Made by a program: the position numbers and the translations under genes. A stretch of 64,000 bases of DNA from Granulosicoccus antarcticus IMCC3135 (lineage in GTDB: Bacteria > Pseudomonadota > Gammaproteobacteria > Granulosicoccales > Granulosicoccaceae): NCBI RefSeq assembly GCF_002215215.1, contig NZ_CP018632.1, positions 5,514,501 to 5,578,500 on the forward strand, given 5' to 3'. Numbering within the stretch: the first letter of the stretch is position 1; every line of letters starts with the position of its first letter. Shown here in pieces: positions 25,363 through 34,549 of this stretch. The notes beneath the pieces were generated by a model that did no database searches, was not told the origin of the DNA, and saw only the letters and a list, made by a program, of their open reading frames with translations.

Positions 25363-26406
25363 TCAGGTTCCGGTCATCTTCAGCGCGTCCTCATACTCAT
25401 TGATTCTTCCAATATCGCGCCATTGTTCATGGATAGGAAACATGCATACACCCTGCTTGTCTGAAATACACTCTTCCAGAAAATCAGGCATGTCCAGATA
25501 CCCACGATCACGAATGGCCGCAATTGCCTGAGGTTCGAGTACGTACATACCGGCACTGACAAAATACTTGAATACGGGCTTTTCTGTTATTGATGCGACT
25601 CGCGTGCCTTCTGATTCCACCACGCCAAAAGGAACTTGATGATCGTATTCCTTGACACACACTGTTGCAATACCGCCCTGCTCATTGTGAAAATTCAGCA
25701 GTGACTCCAAATCGACAGCAGTAATCAGATCGCCATTCACGACCAGTATGGGCAGATCGGGCAAGTCCGCCGGCAACAATCCGATCGCTCCCGCCGTACC
25801 TAGCGGAACGCTCTCGTGCACATACTGAATGTTGACACCCCACTGTGAGCCATCATCGAAATGATCACGAAGCATCTCGGCCTTGTAGTGTGTGGAGATG
25901 ACAAAGTTGTAGAACCCTGCTTCAATGCATCGCTCCATTATCACTTCCAGAATAGGCTTGTTTCCCATTGGCAGCAATGGCTTCGGAATAGTATCGGTCA
26001 AGGGTCTGAGTCGCTTGCCAAACCCTCCAGCCATCAGCAATACCGGATTTGCCAGCTTCTGCTCGAACATCTGATCCTGCAGCATTTTCATGTCCACTAC
26101 ACAGCCCCACCGATCGACGATAGGCATATGCAGCAGCTTCTTGCGCTTCATTTCAAGGAAGATTGCCCCGCGGCTGGCATCGATACCTGCAGTAGTCGGA
26201 GATGTATTCATTAACTGACCCACAAGAGTATCCATACCCATCCGTTTCAACAAACCACGCCGGATGTCACCATCGGTGATAGTTCCCAACAAACGATTCG
26301 CATCGTCAACCACCAGTGCAATCCTGGTTGCTTCTTGATCCAGGAGCTTGATAGCTGAATGCATATCGTCTTGCATCGACAGCTTTACTCTTTTCCAGTC
26401 ATACAT
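25363..26406 (-). CDS. CBS-domain sugar nucleotidyltransferase (PtmE-like)
   Basis: A 347-residue protein. Residues about 1-115 hold two CBS motifs (ALVVDDANRLLGTITDGDIRRGLL; HMPIVDRWGCVV). The rest is a nucleotidyltransferase domain opening with LMAGGFGKRLRPLTD and PKPLLPMGNKPI. This architecture is that of PtmE, which in Campylobacter makes GDP-glucosamine at the start of the legionaminic acid pathway. With LegB and LegC encoded upstream on the same strand, a GDP-sugar-forming role is likely. CMP-nonulosonate synthetases have a different motif set, so this is not LegF. Confidence 0.82.
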   Translation of the reverse strand: MYDWKRVKLSMQDDMHSAIKLLDQEATRIALVVDDANRLLGTITDGDIRRGLLKRMGMDTLVGQLMNTSPTTAGIDASRGAIFLEMKRKKLLHMPIVDRWGCVVDMKMLQDQMFEQKLANPVLLMAGGFGKRLRPLTDTIPKPLLPMGNKPILEVIMERCIEAGFYNFVISTHYKAEMLRDHFDDGSQWGVNIQYVHESVPLGTAGAIGLLPADLPDLPILVVNGDLITAVDLESLLNFHNEQGGIATVCVKEYDHQVPFGVVESEGTRVASITEKPVFKYFVSAGMYVLEPQAIAAIRDRGYLDMPDFLEECISDKQGVCMFPIHEQWRDIGRINEYEDALKMTGT

Positions 26407-26699
26407 TACATAAGTACCTCATTCGCTGTGCTCCAAGGGCACTCAACTCTGGTCAAACTCGCATTGGCGAGTAGGATCGTTTCTGCGGAATGGCTGATCT
26501 CTCAGCTTATAAAAATAGCCTGTCATCAGGCAGGCCTTGATCGGACTTCGGCCCTATTTACACTCAAGTTGTGTTCCGTAAATGCTTCTCGGACGACAAA
26601 GTCACCACAAGCAGACACAAGTACACGTATCACCTCAACGTTGCCCATTCAGCAAGAATCGGAAAACTGAACGCCCTCCCTACTCTGGTGCTCCAGCAC
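26407..26699. other. Gap between legC and the nucleotidyltransferase gene
   Basis: A 293-base minus-strand intergenic region. Only short chance frames are present on the plus strand. It separates the LegB-LegC pair from the PtmE-like gene, so the latter probably has its own promoter here; I cannot place it. Confidence 0.4.
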
Positions 26700-27848
26700 T
26701 TACCAGCCATGTGGCACACTACTGGGCAGATTCAGGATATGCGCTGCTGCCCACTGCGTATTCTCAAGCGTTCCGTGCAGACAATGCTCATACATGCTCA
26801 ATCTGTGCATCGGCACCCAGACAGGTCTGCTGAGAACACCCTGACGACAGGTATATTCAAGAAGCTGGTCGCGCTCTTCGACTGAATTGCATATCAACGC
26901 ATTCAACCAGTGATTCGCCTGTGTACCAGGCTGTTCTGCAATCATGTCCCTATCGTTTTCATGACTCCACTGAAGGTAATTATTCGCCAACTTGCGTTTG
27001 CACATCAGTGCATGTTCCAGTGAGGCAAACTGAGCGATACCCAGAGCCGCATTAAGATTAGGCAATCGGTAGTTGAAGCCGACCTCGTCATGGAGCCACT
27101 TCAAGGGTTCGGTGACTCTGGCTGTTGTAGTCAGATGCCTAACTCGTTTGGCCAGCTCAGCATCATTGGTCAGAACCATGCCGCCGCCACCGGTGGTCAT
27201 GATCTTGTTCCCGTTGAAGCTCAACACACCCAGATTGCCTGCGACACCACAATGCACGCCTGTATGCCAACTGCCCAACGCCTCGGCACTATCCTCTACA
27301 AGCTGAAGACCGTGTGCCAGGCAAAGCTGCGCAATCTGGTGAATCGATGCCGGAAATCCGAATGTATGCATCGGCATGCACACAGGAATACGTCGGTTTG
27401 TCTCTATATGCCAGCAACAGCCGTCATCTCGCAGTTCTGTCTGACTTTCCAGAAATTCCTGTAGTGCCGCTGGCGCCAGACCCAGACTTTGTCGATCTAC
27501 GTCAATGAACACAGGCTCTGCACCACAATAGGATATGGCGTTACAGGTGGCCACAAAACTCAGTGACTGTGTCAAGACAAGATCCCCCGGAATCACCCCG
27601 GCAACCAGTAAGCTGACATGCAAGGCGCTAGTACCGTTGACTGTCGCGATCCCATGAGCAGCACCGGCATACGATGCGATCAGTTGTTCGAACTCATCGA
27701 CACACTGACCGACACTGGACACCATGCCAGAGTCGATAACCTCAATCAGTGCCTGTCTGTCCCTCTCACCAAATCTGGGTTCATGCAAACCGATGGAATT
27801 GCTCTGATCAAACTGCTGTCTGACGAAATCAACCAGACTGTCAAACAT
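26700..27848 (-). CDS. legC: LegC-type nucleotide-sugar 4-aminotransferase
   Basis: A 382-residue DegT/DnrJ/EryC1 family aminotransferase. The PLP lysine is K215 in LSFNGNKIMTTGGGG. The N-terminus IGLHEPRFGERDRQALIEVI followed by DSGMVSSVGQCVDEFE closely fits LegC proteins. In the legionaminic route it aminates C4 of the 4-keto sugar made by LegB. Its start overlaps the end of legB by eight bases, so the two are coupled. The C-terminal end is normal in length. Confidence 0.9.
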   Translation of the reverse strand: MFDSLVDFVRQQFDQSNSIGLHEPRFGERDRQALIEVIDSGMVSSVGQCVDEFEQLIASYAGAAHGIATVNGTSALHVSLLVAGVIPGDLVLTQSLSFVATCNAISYCGAEPVFIDVDRQSLGLAPAALQEFLESQTELRDDGCCWHIETNRRIPVCMPMHTFGFPASIHQIAQLCLAHGLQLVEDSAEALGSWHTGVHCGVAGNLGVLSFNGNKIMTTGGGGMVLTNDAELAKRVRHLTTTARVTEPLKWLHDEVGFNYRLPNLNAALGIAQFASLEHALMCKRKLANNYLQWSHENDRDMIAEQPGTQANHWLNALICNSVEERDQLLEYTCRQGVLSRPVWVPMHRLSMYEHCLHGTLENTQWAAAHILNLPSSVPHGW

Positions 27849-28824
27849 GGTAGAGCTCGGCCCGGTAACGTTTCAGGTTATCTGGCTCGATTAGCCAATC
27901 AATGGTTCTTTGCAGACCCTCGCGGATAGCGATCTGGGGACTATGACCTGTCATGCCTATCATCTTCGAGTTGTCACACACCAGGCGATGCACCTCGGAT
28001 GCAGCGGGACGCAATCGATTCTCATCGACGACGAAACGCGTATCACTGCCCATCAGCTCGCGGATCAACTCCAGCGTATCCTGTATGGAAATCTCGGTAT
28101 TGGAACCGATATTGACGGTTTCGCCAATCGATGCATCACTACGAGCCAGTGCCAAAAAGCCGCGACAGGTATCGTCAACGTAGTTGAAATCCCGCGTTGG
28201 TGACAAATCACCGAGCTGAATTTCAGCCTTGTCAGCAGCAATCTGACAAATAATCGCCGGTATGACGGCTCTGGCCGACTGCCGCGGCCCGTAAGTATTG
28301 AACGGTCGGGCAATCGTCAGTGGCAGCTCGAAAGAGTGATGAAAGCTCAAGGCCATGGCATCGGCGGCAATCTTGGATGCACTGTAAGGCGACTGTGCCT
28401 GCAAGGGATGCTGCTCATCAATGGGCACATAGCGAGCGGTGCCATAGACCTCACTCGTAGATGTATGAATAACCCGGCCAACCTGGTTATCCATCGAGGC
28501 CTGACAAATATTCAGCGTGCCGCCGGCATTGGTATCCAGATAGCTACCCGGGGCGATATATGAATACGGAATGGCAATCAGAGCCGCCAGATGAAAGACG
28601 ACGTCGATATCTCGCGTCAGAACGCGACAGAAGTTCGAATCACGGATATCGCCACTGACAACTTCGAGATTGTCAGGCGGCGTTATCGAGTCCAGCCACC
28701 CCCACGACCCCAGGGAGTTGTACTGGACCAGCGCACGTACCGTGTAGCCTTCGCGCAGCAGCAGTTCGGTCAGATGTGAACCGATAAATCCATCTGCACC
28801 CGTTACTAGCGCACGCTTGTTCAT
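27841..28824 (-). CDS. legB: LegB-type nucleotide-sugar 4,6-dehydratase
   Basis: A 327-residue extended short-chain dehydrogenase. It has the Rossmann motif GADGFIG (residues 9-15) and the catalytic YSASK with Y147 and K151. The ALVQYNSLGSWGWLD stretch is a marker of the LegB group of 4,6-dehydratases. These convert a GDP- or UDP-GlcNAc to the 4-keto-6-deoxy sugar, the first committed step to legionaminic acid. The gene heads a minus-strand unit with legC and is divergent from the cobalamin riboswitch operon. Confidence 0.9.
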   Translation of the reverse strand: MNKRALVTGADGFIGSHLTELLLREGYTVRALVQYNSLGSWGWLDSITPPDNLEVVSGDIRDSNFCRVLTRDIDVVFHLAALIAIPYSYIAPGSYLDTNAGGTLNICQASMDNQVGRVIHTSTSEVYGTARYVPIDEQHPLQAQSPYSASKIAADAMALSFHHSFELPLTIARPFNTYGPRQSARAVIPAIICQIAADKAEIQLGDLSPTRDFNYVDDTCRGFLALARSDASIGETVNIGSNTEISIQDTLELIRELMGSDTRFVVDENRLRPAASEVHRLVCDNSKMIGMTGHSPQIAIREGLQRTIDWLIEPDNLKRYRAELYHV

Positions 28825-29301
28825 ATATCTTCAGCAGCATAAGGAAATCAACAGGTGAGAACTGCGGTCGCCGCAGGCATCCGGATTCACACCACCAACC
28901 AGAGCTCAATCACGAAACATGCCTCGGCATCCCGTGGTAGCGTTCGGTGTAACCCCAACTGGTGTATGCTGTCGCCTGTCGCAAGGTTCTGACAAAGATG
29001 AAAAGGGAACGAGGTGTCATTCCTCGGCTGCCCCCGCAACTGTAAGTAACGCGTTTCGCTATTGACCCACTGGATGCAATATATATCTGGGAAGGGAGCG
29101 AAGACCCTTTCGCTGGTGAACACCAGCATTGGACAGTTACAAGCCAGGAGACCTGCCAGGCGATACGTCTTTTACCAATCTGGCGGGGTGTCAGTGGAAA
29201 TTGAGATGCAGTTTGCGCTTCAGCACTTCGTGCCAGCCCAGATGCCAGTATCTCTCTGACCTGCTCAAACCCCACTCGGTACAACCTGAGGTAACGCGGG
29301 G
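28825..29301. other. Divergent intergenic region with the cobalamin riboswitch
   Basis: This 477-base region separates legB (minus) from btuB (plus). Its first ~120 bases should carry the two divergent promoters, which I could not assign. The cobalamin riboswitch fills about 28945-29170, and the last ~130 bases form the btuB leader. Confidence 0.6.
28945..29170 (+). promoter_or_regulatory. Cobalamin (B12) riboswitch
   Basis: The conserved landmarks occur in order. They are AAAAGGGAAC then GAGGTGTCATTCCTCGGCTG, the B12-box-like CCCCCGCAACTGTAAG at 29031-29046, then CCACTGG, GGGAAGG near 29089, and AGCCAGGAGACCTGCC at 29142-29157. This matches the adenosylcobalamin-type riboswitch consensus. 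It lies upstream of a TonB-dependent receptor and B12 ABC transporter genes, so high coenzyme B12 should lower expression of the whole uptake operon. The exact ends are approximate. Confidence 0.93.
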
Positions 29302-31323
29302 TTGCGTTCCAGTAAATCGATCAAAGAATCCATAGCCACTTCTGCCAGCTCTCGCCCGCCTGTTCTGGCTGGCCTGCTGTTGCTCGCCTTTCCCTGGGCG
29401 AGTACCGGACTGGTCTACGCAGAAGCAGATACCACTCTGGGCACGGTTGAGGCCATTGGCGAACTGCCCTACCGTACGGGCAATGTGATCAGTGAAGAGA
29501 GCACAGCCAGCCGCAGCCGGGTTGAACGGGTGGAGTTGGAACGCTCACCCAACGCTCTGGCCGCCGTGCTGGCGCGCGAAAGCGGTGTGCAGTATCGTCA
29601 ATCAGGAGGTTTTGGCAGTTTCTCCAGTGTCAGTATTCGCGCGGCAACGGGTGCACAGACAGCGGTGTATCTCGATGGTGTATTGCTCAACAATGGCGGT
29701 AATCCGGTCGTGGATTTCTCCACGCTCGAGATGCTCAATCTGGGCTCAGTCGACATCTATCGCGGCAGTACGCCCATGCAACTTGGGCATGCGGGTATCG
29801 GTGGAGCCATCAATCTCAATAGTCTGCAAGCCTCCAAGGTCAATGCCACCCGAATCCGTCTGGGTGTGGGCAGCCTGTCGCTGGCCGGGCTACAGCTCTC
29901 GCATCAATCGCGACATGGCGCCTGGGATGTAGCCGCTGCAATCAGTCATCGACAAAGCGATAACGATTTCCGGTTCACCAATAAAAATGGTACGCCACTC
30001 AATACCGAGGACGACACAGACGAAAAGCGCAACAATGCCGATGCCAGGCGAACCTCAGCCCTGCTGCGCATGGGCTATCAGCAAAACAAGAATGCCCGTA
30101 CCGATCTGACCATCCAAGTGTCAGCTCGCGAACTGGGAGTACCGGAATGGGGCAACAACCCTGACAATGTTGCCAGTTACGACACGGCTGCCAGCCAATT
30201 CCAGCTATCACAGATCCTTGATGGTCTGGGTAACTGGAACAGTCGTCACAACATCTACTGGCATACGAATTCCGCTCAATATCAGGACCTTGAGAGTCAG
30301 GTCGGATTGGGCGCGCAGGATAGCGACAACCAGACCAACACCCTGGGTGCCAAGACCTATTGGGAACACTTGGGTGATGCAGGCACATTGGGCTTGTCTC
30401 TGGATCTACGCCAGGAAAAACTGGACTCCACCGATGGGTTGGATGAATCAGCAGCCTTCGATGCGCGTCGCCAGAGCAGCCTTGCCACCGTGCATTATGT
30501 GTGGTTCGATTCCACCGATACCTGGTCGCTGACACCTGCCTTGCGATGGCAGCACAACAGCCTTGATGGTTCACAGGCAAGCACATCACAAGAGTTGCAT
30601 GAATATTCCAGCGACTCGAATACAGGACTACAAATCGGACTGGCCTATCGACCCACAAGCCTGATCACCGTCACAGGAAATGCCGGCAGCTTCTATCGTG
30701 AACCCTCGTTCGGCGAGCTCTACGGCTCCATCGGTCTGGTCAATGGAAACCCTGAATTGAAACCGGAAAATGGTATCAACCTGGACGTCGGCATACAGTT
30801 CAGAACTGATGACATGAGCCTGAGCAGCACACTGTTCGGCAGCGAACGTGATGAGCTGATTGTGACGTCATTTAACGCCCGTGGTATTGGTGAACCCACC
30901 AATGCCGGTGCGGCACGTGTCATCGGAATTGAACTGGCTGGCGAACTGGCACTAACCCCAAAAATTCAGCTGCGTAGCAACATGACATGGCAATCTCCCA
31001 AAAGTCGCGACACAGCCGAAGGCTTTCGCGACAAATATCTGCCTGGTGAATCTCAGTTCTCCTTGTATGGTCGTATCCAGTATCAACCCTCTGCTGTCAC
31101 GCTCTGGTATGAACTGGATATCCAGAAAAAACGCTTCTACGACAGAGCCAATATCCTGCCCGCAGCCGACAGTGAGCAACATTCAATCGGTATCGACTGG
31201 TCTCAAGACCAATGGCAAACCACCCTTGGCATACATAATATCAGTGACGACAATATCGAGGACTTCAACGGGTATCCCAAACCTGGTCGTACCTGGTCAT
31301 TGTCGATTACACGCAACTTGTAG
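29302..31323 (+). CDS. btuB: TonB-dependent vitamin B12 receptor BtuB
   Basis: A 673-residue outer-membrane receptor. Only a TTG start is available in frame, with a GAGG ten bases upstream. A signal peptide ends near VYAEA. The plug domain shows LAAVLARESGVQYRQSGG, SIRAATGAQTAVYLDGVLLNNGG and STPMQLGHAGIGGAINL. The barrel ends in a strand with a terminal aromatic (TWSLSITRNL), typical for outer-membrane porin-like proteins. The riboswitch and the btuC and btuD genes downstream identify the ligand as a corrinoid. It should take B12 across the outer membrane with TonB energy. Confidence 0.9.
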   Translation: MRSSKSIKESIATSASSRPPVLAGLLLLAFPWASTGLVYAEADTTLGTVEAIGELPYRTGNVISEESTASRSRVERVELERSPNALAAVLARESGVQYRQSGGFGSFSSVSIRAATGAQTAVYLDGVLLNNGGNPVVDFSTLEMLNLGSVDIYRGSTPMQLGHAGIGGAINLNSLQASKVNATRIRLGVGSLSLAGLQLSHQSRHGAWDVAAAISHRQSDNDFRFTNKNGTPLNTEDDTDEKRNNADARRTSALLRMGYQQNKNARTDLTIQVSARELGVPEWGNNPDNVASYDTAASQFQLSQILDGLGNWNSRHNIYWHTNSAQYQDLESQVGLGAQDSDNQTNTLGAKTYWEHLGDAGTLGLSLDLRQEKLDSTDGLDESAAFDARRQSSLATVHYVWFDSTDTWSLTPALRWQHNSLDGSQASTSQELHEYSSDSNTGLQIGLAYRPTSLITVTGNAGSFYREPSFGELYGSIGLVNGNPELKPENGINLDVGIQFRTDDMSLSSTLFGSERDELIVTSFNARGIGEPTNAGAARVIGIELAGELALTPKIQLRSNMTWQSPKSRDTAEGFRDKYLPGESQFSLYGRIQYQPSAVTLWYELDIQKKRFYDRANILPAADSEQHSIGIDWSQDQWQTTLGIHNISDDNIEDFNGYPKPGRTWSLSITRNL

Positions 31324-31414
31324 CATTACCAGCTGAAGCTGCAAGATTATCTCTTTTTATAAAACAGTACCCTCACGACCAAGCCAACCGCAACCAAAGA
31401 ATCCCGGATTTTCC

Positions 31415-32686
31415 ATGAAGACAATCAAAAGCACCAGCAAGTGGCCAATCGCCATTGCAAGAACCTCCATCGCTGCCACACTCATTCTGACCCTGGCAGC
31501 CTGTAGTTCAGATGATGATGACAACAACACTGTCGTGCCTGACGATAATGACGTCACTGATGCATTGCCTGGCGACACAGACACCTTGCCCGATAATGAA
31601 TTTGCCTTCGTCTCTACACGTGCAGCCGACTACGGCAGCGGTCGCGTCGATCGCATTTCTCTGACAGACGGCTATATCGTGGATGGCAACTACCCCGGTG
31701 CCTTGTCAAACATCAGTGTTGCCACAGATGGCACCAGTCCCTATCAGATTGGAAAATTCAGCATTGATTCGGTGACACGCTACGACGCTACTGATTTATC
31801 AATCGTCGATTATCAATATTCGGTAAAAGGTGATGAACCGGTTACTTCAAATCCGCAGAGTATTGCATTCAGCGGTGAAAACAAAGCCTATCTGACACGC
31901 CGCAGCAGCAATTCACTGTGGGTAGTCGATCCGGAAGCGATCAGTGAAGCAGAATTCAAACTCGATGAACTCGATCTGAGCGCCTACGATGTCGACATGC
32001 CAGACATGACCGATGCCATTATTGTCGATGACAAACTGTTTGTACTGATGGAGCGACTTAACAGGCTGGAGTCCGGCTCTCAGATCATCGATAAAACTGC
32101 CTATATTGCGGTATTCAACACCATAACGGACACAGAAATCGATACTGAAATGGGTAGCGATGGACTGCTGGGTATTGAGCTGCTGGTCACCAATCCAACT
32201 TCTTTGCAGTACAACGAGGAAACAGGAATGATCTACGTTGTCGGTCGCGGCAACTACTACGAAAATGAAGAGGTCACCGGTGACTTTCACAGCGGTGGTG
32301 TGCAGTCAATTGATCCGACAAGCTATGCGCAAACTTTGCTGCTTGATGATGGAACGGATGCTGAAAATGAGGGATATTTCGTTGAAGTCGATGTCATCAA
32401 TGACGAGCTGGCCTATTTGCTGACGTATGCCGCTTTCGGCGAGACGACTCTGCGTAGTTTCAACCCAAGCACCGGTGTACTGTCCGACGAAATCATGCCA
32501 GAACTCAATGGTGCCGACATCACCACTATCGCCACAGGATCCGACAACCACCTCTGGATCGGCATCAACGATGATACCCCGGGCTTCTACCGACTTGATC
32601 TTGCCACCGGTGAACTGCTGGCCGATCGTATCGCAACAGAACTGGTACCGATGAACGTTGTATTCATCTCCGCTCCTCAGCAGTAA
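31415..32686 (+). CDS. Outer-membrane lipoprotein, probable beta-propeller, BtuG-like
   Basis: A 423-residue lipoprotein. The lipobox is LTLAAC with C30 and serine at +2, which favours the outer membrane. An acidic linker of repeated D follows. The rest is built of repeated strand-rich blades (for example NKAYLTRRSSNSLWVVDP; TGMIYVVGRGN; NHLWIGINDDTPGFYRLD), the pattern of a YncE/BtuG-like seven-bladed propeller. It lies between btuB and btuC under the B12 riboswitch, where btuF would be expected. In Bacteroides, the BtuG propeller lipoprotein binds B12 tightly and sits on BtuB. An equivalent role here is inference. Confidence 0.75.
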   Translation: MKTIKSTSKWPIAIARTSIAATLILTLAACSSDDDDNNTVVPDDNDVTDALPGDTDTLPDNEFAFVSTRAADYGSGRVDRISLTDGYIVDGNYPGALSNISVATDGTSPYQIGKFSIDSVTRYDATDLSIVDYQYSVKGDEPVTSNPQSIAFSGENKAYLTRRSSNSLWVVDPEAISEAEFKLDELDLSAYDVDMPDMTDAIIVDDKLFVLMERLNRLESGSQIIDKTAYIAVFNTITDTEIDTEMGSDGLLGIELLVTNPTSLQYNEETGMIYVVGRGNYYENEEVTGDFHSGGVQSIDPTSYAQTLLLDDGTDAENEGYFVEVDVINDELAYLLTYAAFGETTLRSFNPSTGVLSDEIMPELNGADITTIATGSDNHLWIGINDDTPGFYRLDLATGELLADRIATELVPMNVVFISAPQQ

Positions 32687-32707
32687 ATCCTGCAAACGAG
32701 GTTACGC

Positions 32708-33724
32708 ATGAACACAGGCTCACTATCCTGGCTGCACCGGTCACTGCTTGTTGCAGTTGTACTGGTATTGGCACTTGTGAGCCTGTGTCTTGGGCAGGAA
32801 TGGATCAGTCCCTGGACGGCCCTCAGCCTGCCCTTTACCGATCCTGATTCGGTAACGGCTGTCATCGTGCGTGAGATACGCCTGCCACGTACACTGATAG
32901 CCATCGTTGCCGGAACATCACTTGGCTTATCCGGCGCCGCCATGCAAGGTTTGTTGCAGAACCCTCTGGCCAGTCCCGGACTGGTGGGCAGCGCCAGTGG
33001 TGCCGCCTTGGGTGCAGTAACAGCCTTGTATTTTTTCAGTGGCAGCTGGCACCCACAAAGTGTGCCCCTGGCCGGCATGCTTGGCGCACTGCTGGCCACC
33101 GGACTGGTCTACCTTCTGGCTGGTCGTGGCTCTTCGGTGAGCACGCTGATTCTGGCAGGGGTTGCCATCAATTCACTGGCTGCAGCACTTTTATCCCTGC
33201 TACTCAATCTGGCCCCTAGCCCCTTTGCCGTACGCGAACTTGTACTCTGGACACTCGGTGATCTGGCTGATCGCAGCCTGCGGGATCTGTGGGTCATGAT
33301 GCCATGCACACTGGCAGGCTGGCTTCTGCTCACAGGTGTCGGACGCTCACTGGATGCACTGACTCTGGGTGAACGTACTGCCCGCAGTATGGGTATCAAT
33401 ATGCAAATGACATCCTGGCGCGTTTTCATTGCCGTGTCTCTGTGTGTCGGCGCCGCGGTTGCCACCACCGGCATGATCGGCTTCATAGGCCTGGTCGTGC
33501 CACATCTGCTCCGACCACTAGCCAACCACCAACCTGGTAAATTATTACCGCTGGCAGCACTAGGCGGAGCCATCATGCTGTTGATCGCTGATATCGGGGT
33601 TCGCCTGATATCGCTGCACGGTGCGCTACCGGCACCTCTCAAGGTAGGCGTATTGACGGCTTTGGTTGGCGCACCCTTCTTCCTCGTGCTGATCCTGCGC
33701 AGCCGCAGAAACTACCTGCGATAA
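32708..33724 (+). CDS. btuC: B12 ABC transporter permease BtuC
   Basis: A 338-residue FecCD-family permease with about ten membrane helices. Family motifs include IRLPRTLIAIVAGTSLGLSGAAMQGLLQNPLASP, the GVAINSL segment, TTGMIGFIGLVVPHLLR and the final LPLAALGGA. It forms the inner-membrane channel for corrinoids. The gene follows the lipoprotein by 21 bases and is followed by btuD after 12 bases, so all four genes form one operon. FecCD permeases also serve siderophores; the riboswitch decides for B12. Confidence 0.9.
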   Translation: MNTGSLSWLHRSLLVAVVLVLALVSLCLGQEWISPWTALSLPFTDPDSVTAVIVREIRLPRTLIAIVAGTSLGLSGAAMQGLLQNPLASPGLVGSASGAALGAVTALYFFSGSWHPQSVPLAGMLGALLATGLVYLLAGRGSSVSTLILAGVAINSLAAALLSLLLNLAPSPFAVRELVLWTLGDLADRSLRDLWVMMPCTLAGWLLLTGVGRSLDALTLGERTARSMGINMQMTSWRVFIAVSLCVGAAVATTGMIGFIGLVVPHLLRPLANHQPGKLLPLAALGGAIMLLIADIGVRLISLHGALPAPLKVGVLTALVGAPFFLVLILRSRRNYLR

Positions 33725-33736
33725 GCTGGAAAAAAC

Positions 33737-34522
33737 ATGTCTGATCAACTGCGACTCCAGGCCAGCTCGGTATCCATCACACGCTCTGAACGAACCATTG
33801 TCAGCGATGTGTCTCTACAGGTTTTCGCCGGTGAGCTGGTCGGCCTTATCGGACCCAATGGTGCGGGTAAATCCACCTTGCTGGCAGCACTGGCCGGCAT
33901 TGACACCACCGTGCAAGGTTCCATCGAACTGGATGGCTGCCCCCTGAAAAATCTGAGCGCCACAGAACGTGCGTTACAGATCGCCTGGATTGAACAAATG
34001 GGATCAGTCAACTGGCCTGTCACGGTCGAGCGCCTTGTCATGCTGGGCAGAATCCCTCATCTGCCCGTCTGGTGCCGTGCGACTCAAGAGGATACGCAAG
34101 CCGTGGAATCAGCACTGAGCCTGTCTGACTGCCAGTCATTAAGGCTACGCCAGGTGAACACATTATCCGGTGGCGAACGGGCTCGCGTGTTATTGGCCAG
34201 AGCTCTGGCAGCAGAGCCTTCATTGCTGTTTGCTGATGAACCCATCTCAACACTGGACCTGGGGCATCAGCTTCAAACCATGCAGTTATTGCGCGATTTT
34301 GCCAGCGGCCCCAAGGCTGCCGTCGTGGTCATGCATGATCTGTCACTAGCCGCCCGTTATTGCGACAGACTTTATCTGATGCATGAGGGCCGCATGGCTG
34401 CTGCCGGTGAGATTGCTCAGGTTCTGAGTGCACAGAACCTGGCCCGTGTTTATGGGGTCAGCGCGATCACTGGCCACGAAAAATCCGTTCCCTGGATCAT
34501 TCCGCTCGAACGTTTATCCTGA
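33737..34522 (+). CDS. btuD: B12 ABC transporter ATPase BtuD
   Basis: A 261-residue ABC ATPase. The Walker A motif is GPNGAGKST with K45, the signature is LSGGE at 143-147, and Walker B ends in the catalytic glutamate E168 (LLFADEP). It powers BtuC. It is the last gene of the riboswitch-controlled operon. No btuF (periplasmic cobalamin-binding protein) follows; the next gene is a convergent membrane fusion protein. Confidence 0.92.
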   Translation: MSDQLRLQASSVSITRSERTIVSDVSLQVFAGELVGLIGPNGAGKSTLLAALAGIDTTVQGSIELDGCPLKNLSATERALQIAWIEQMGSVNWPVTVERLVMLGRIPHLPVWCRATQEDTQAVESALSLSDCQSLRLRQVNTLSGGERARVLLARALAAEPSLLFADEPISTLDLGHQLQTMQLLRDFASGPKAAVVVMHDLSLAARYCDRLYLMHEGRMAAAGEIAQVLSAQNLARVYGVSAITGHEKSVPWIIPLERLS

Positions 34523-34549
34523 CAGCCAATCACCCCGGCAAAGTTCTGC

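Noticed and set aside
25363-26406. CMP-nonulosonate synthetase (NeuA/LegF)
   Set aside because: The motif LMAGGFGKRLRPLTD with PKPLL and N-terminal CBS motifs belongs to hexose-1-phosphate nucleotidyltransferases.
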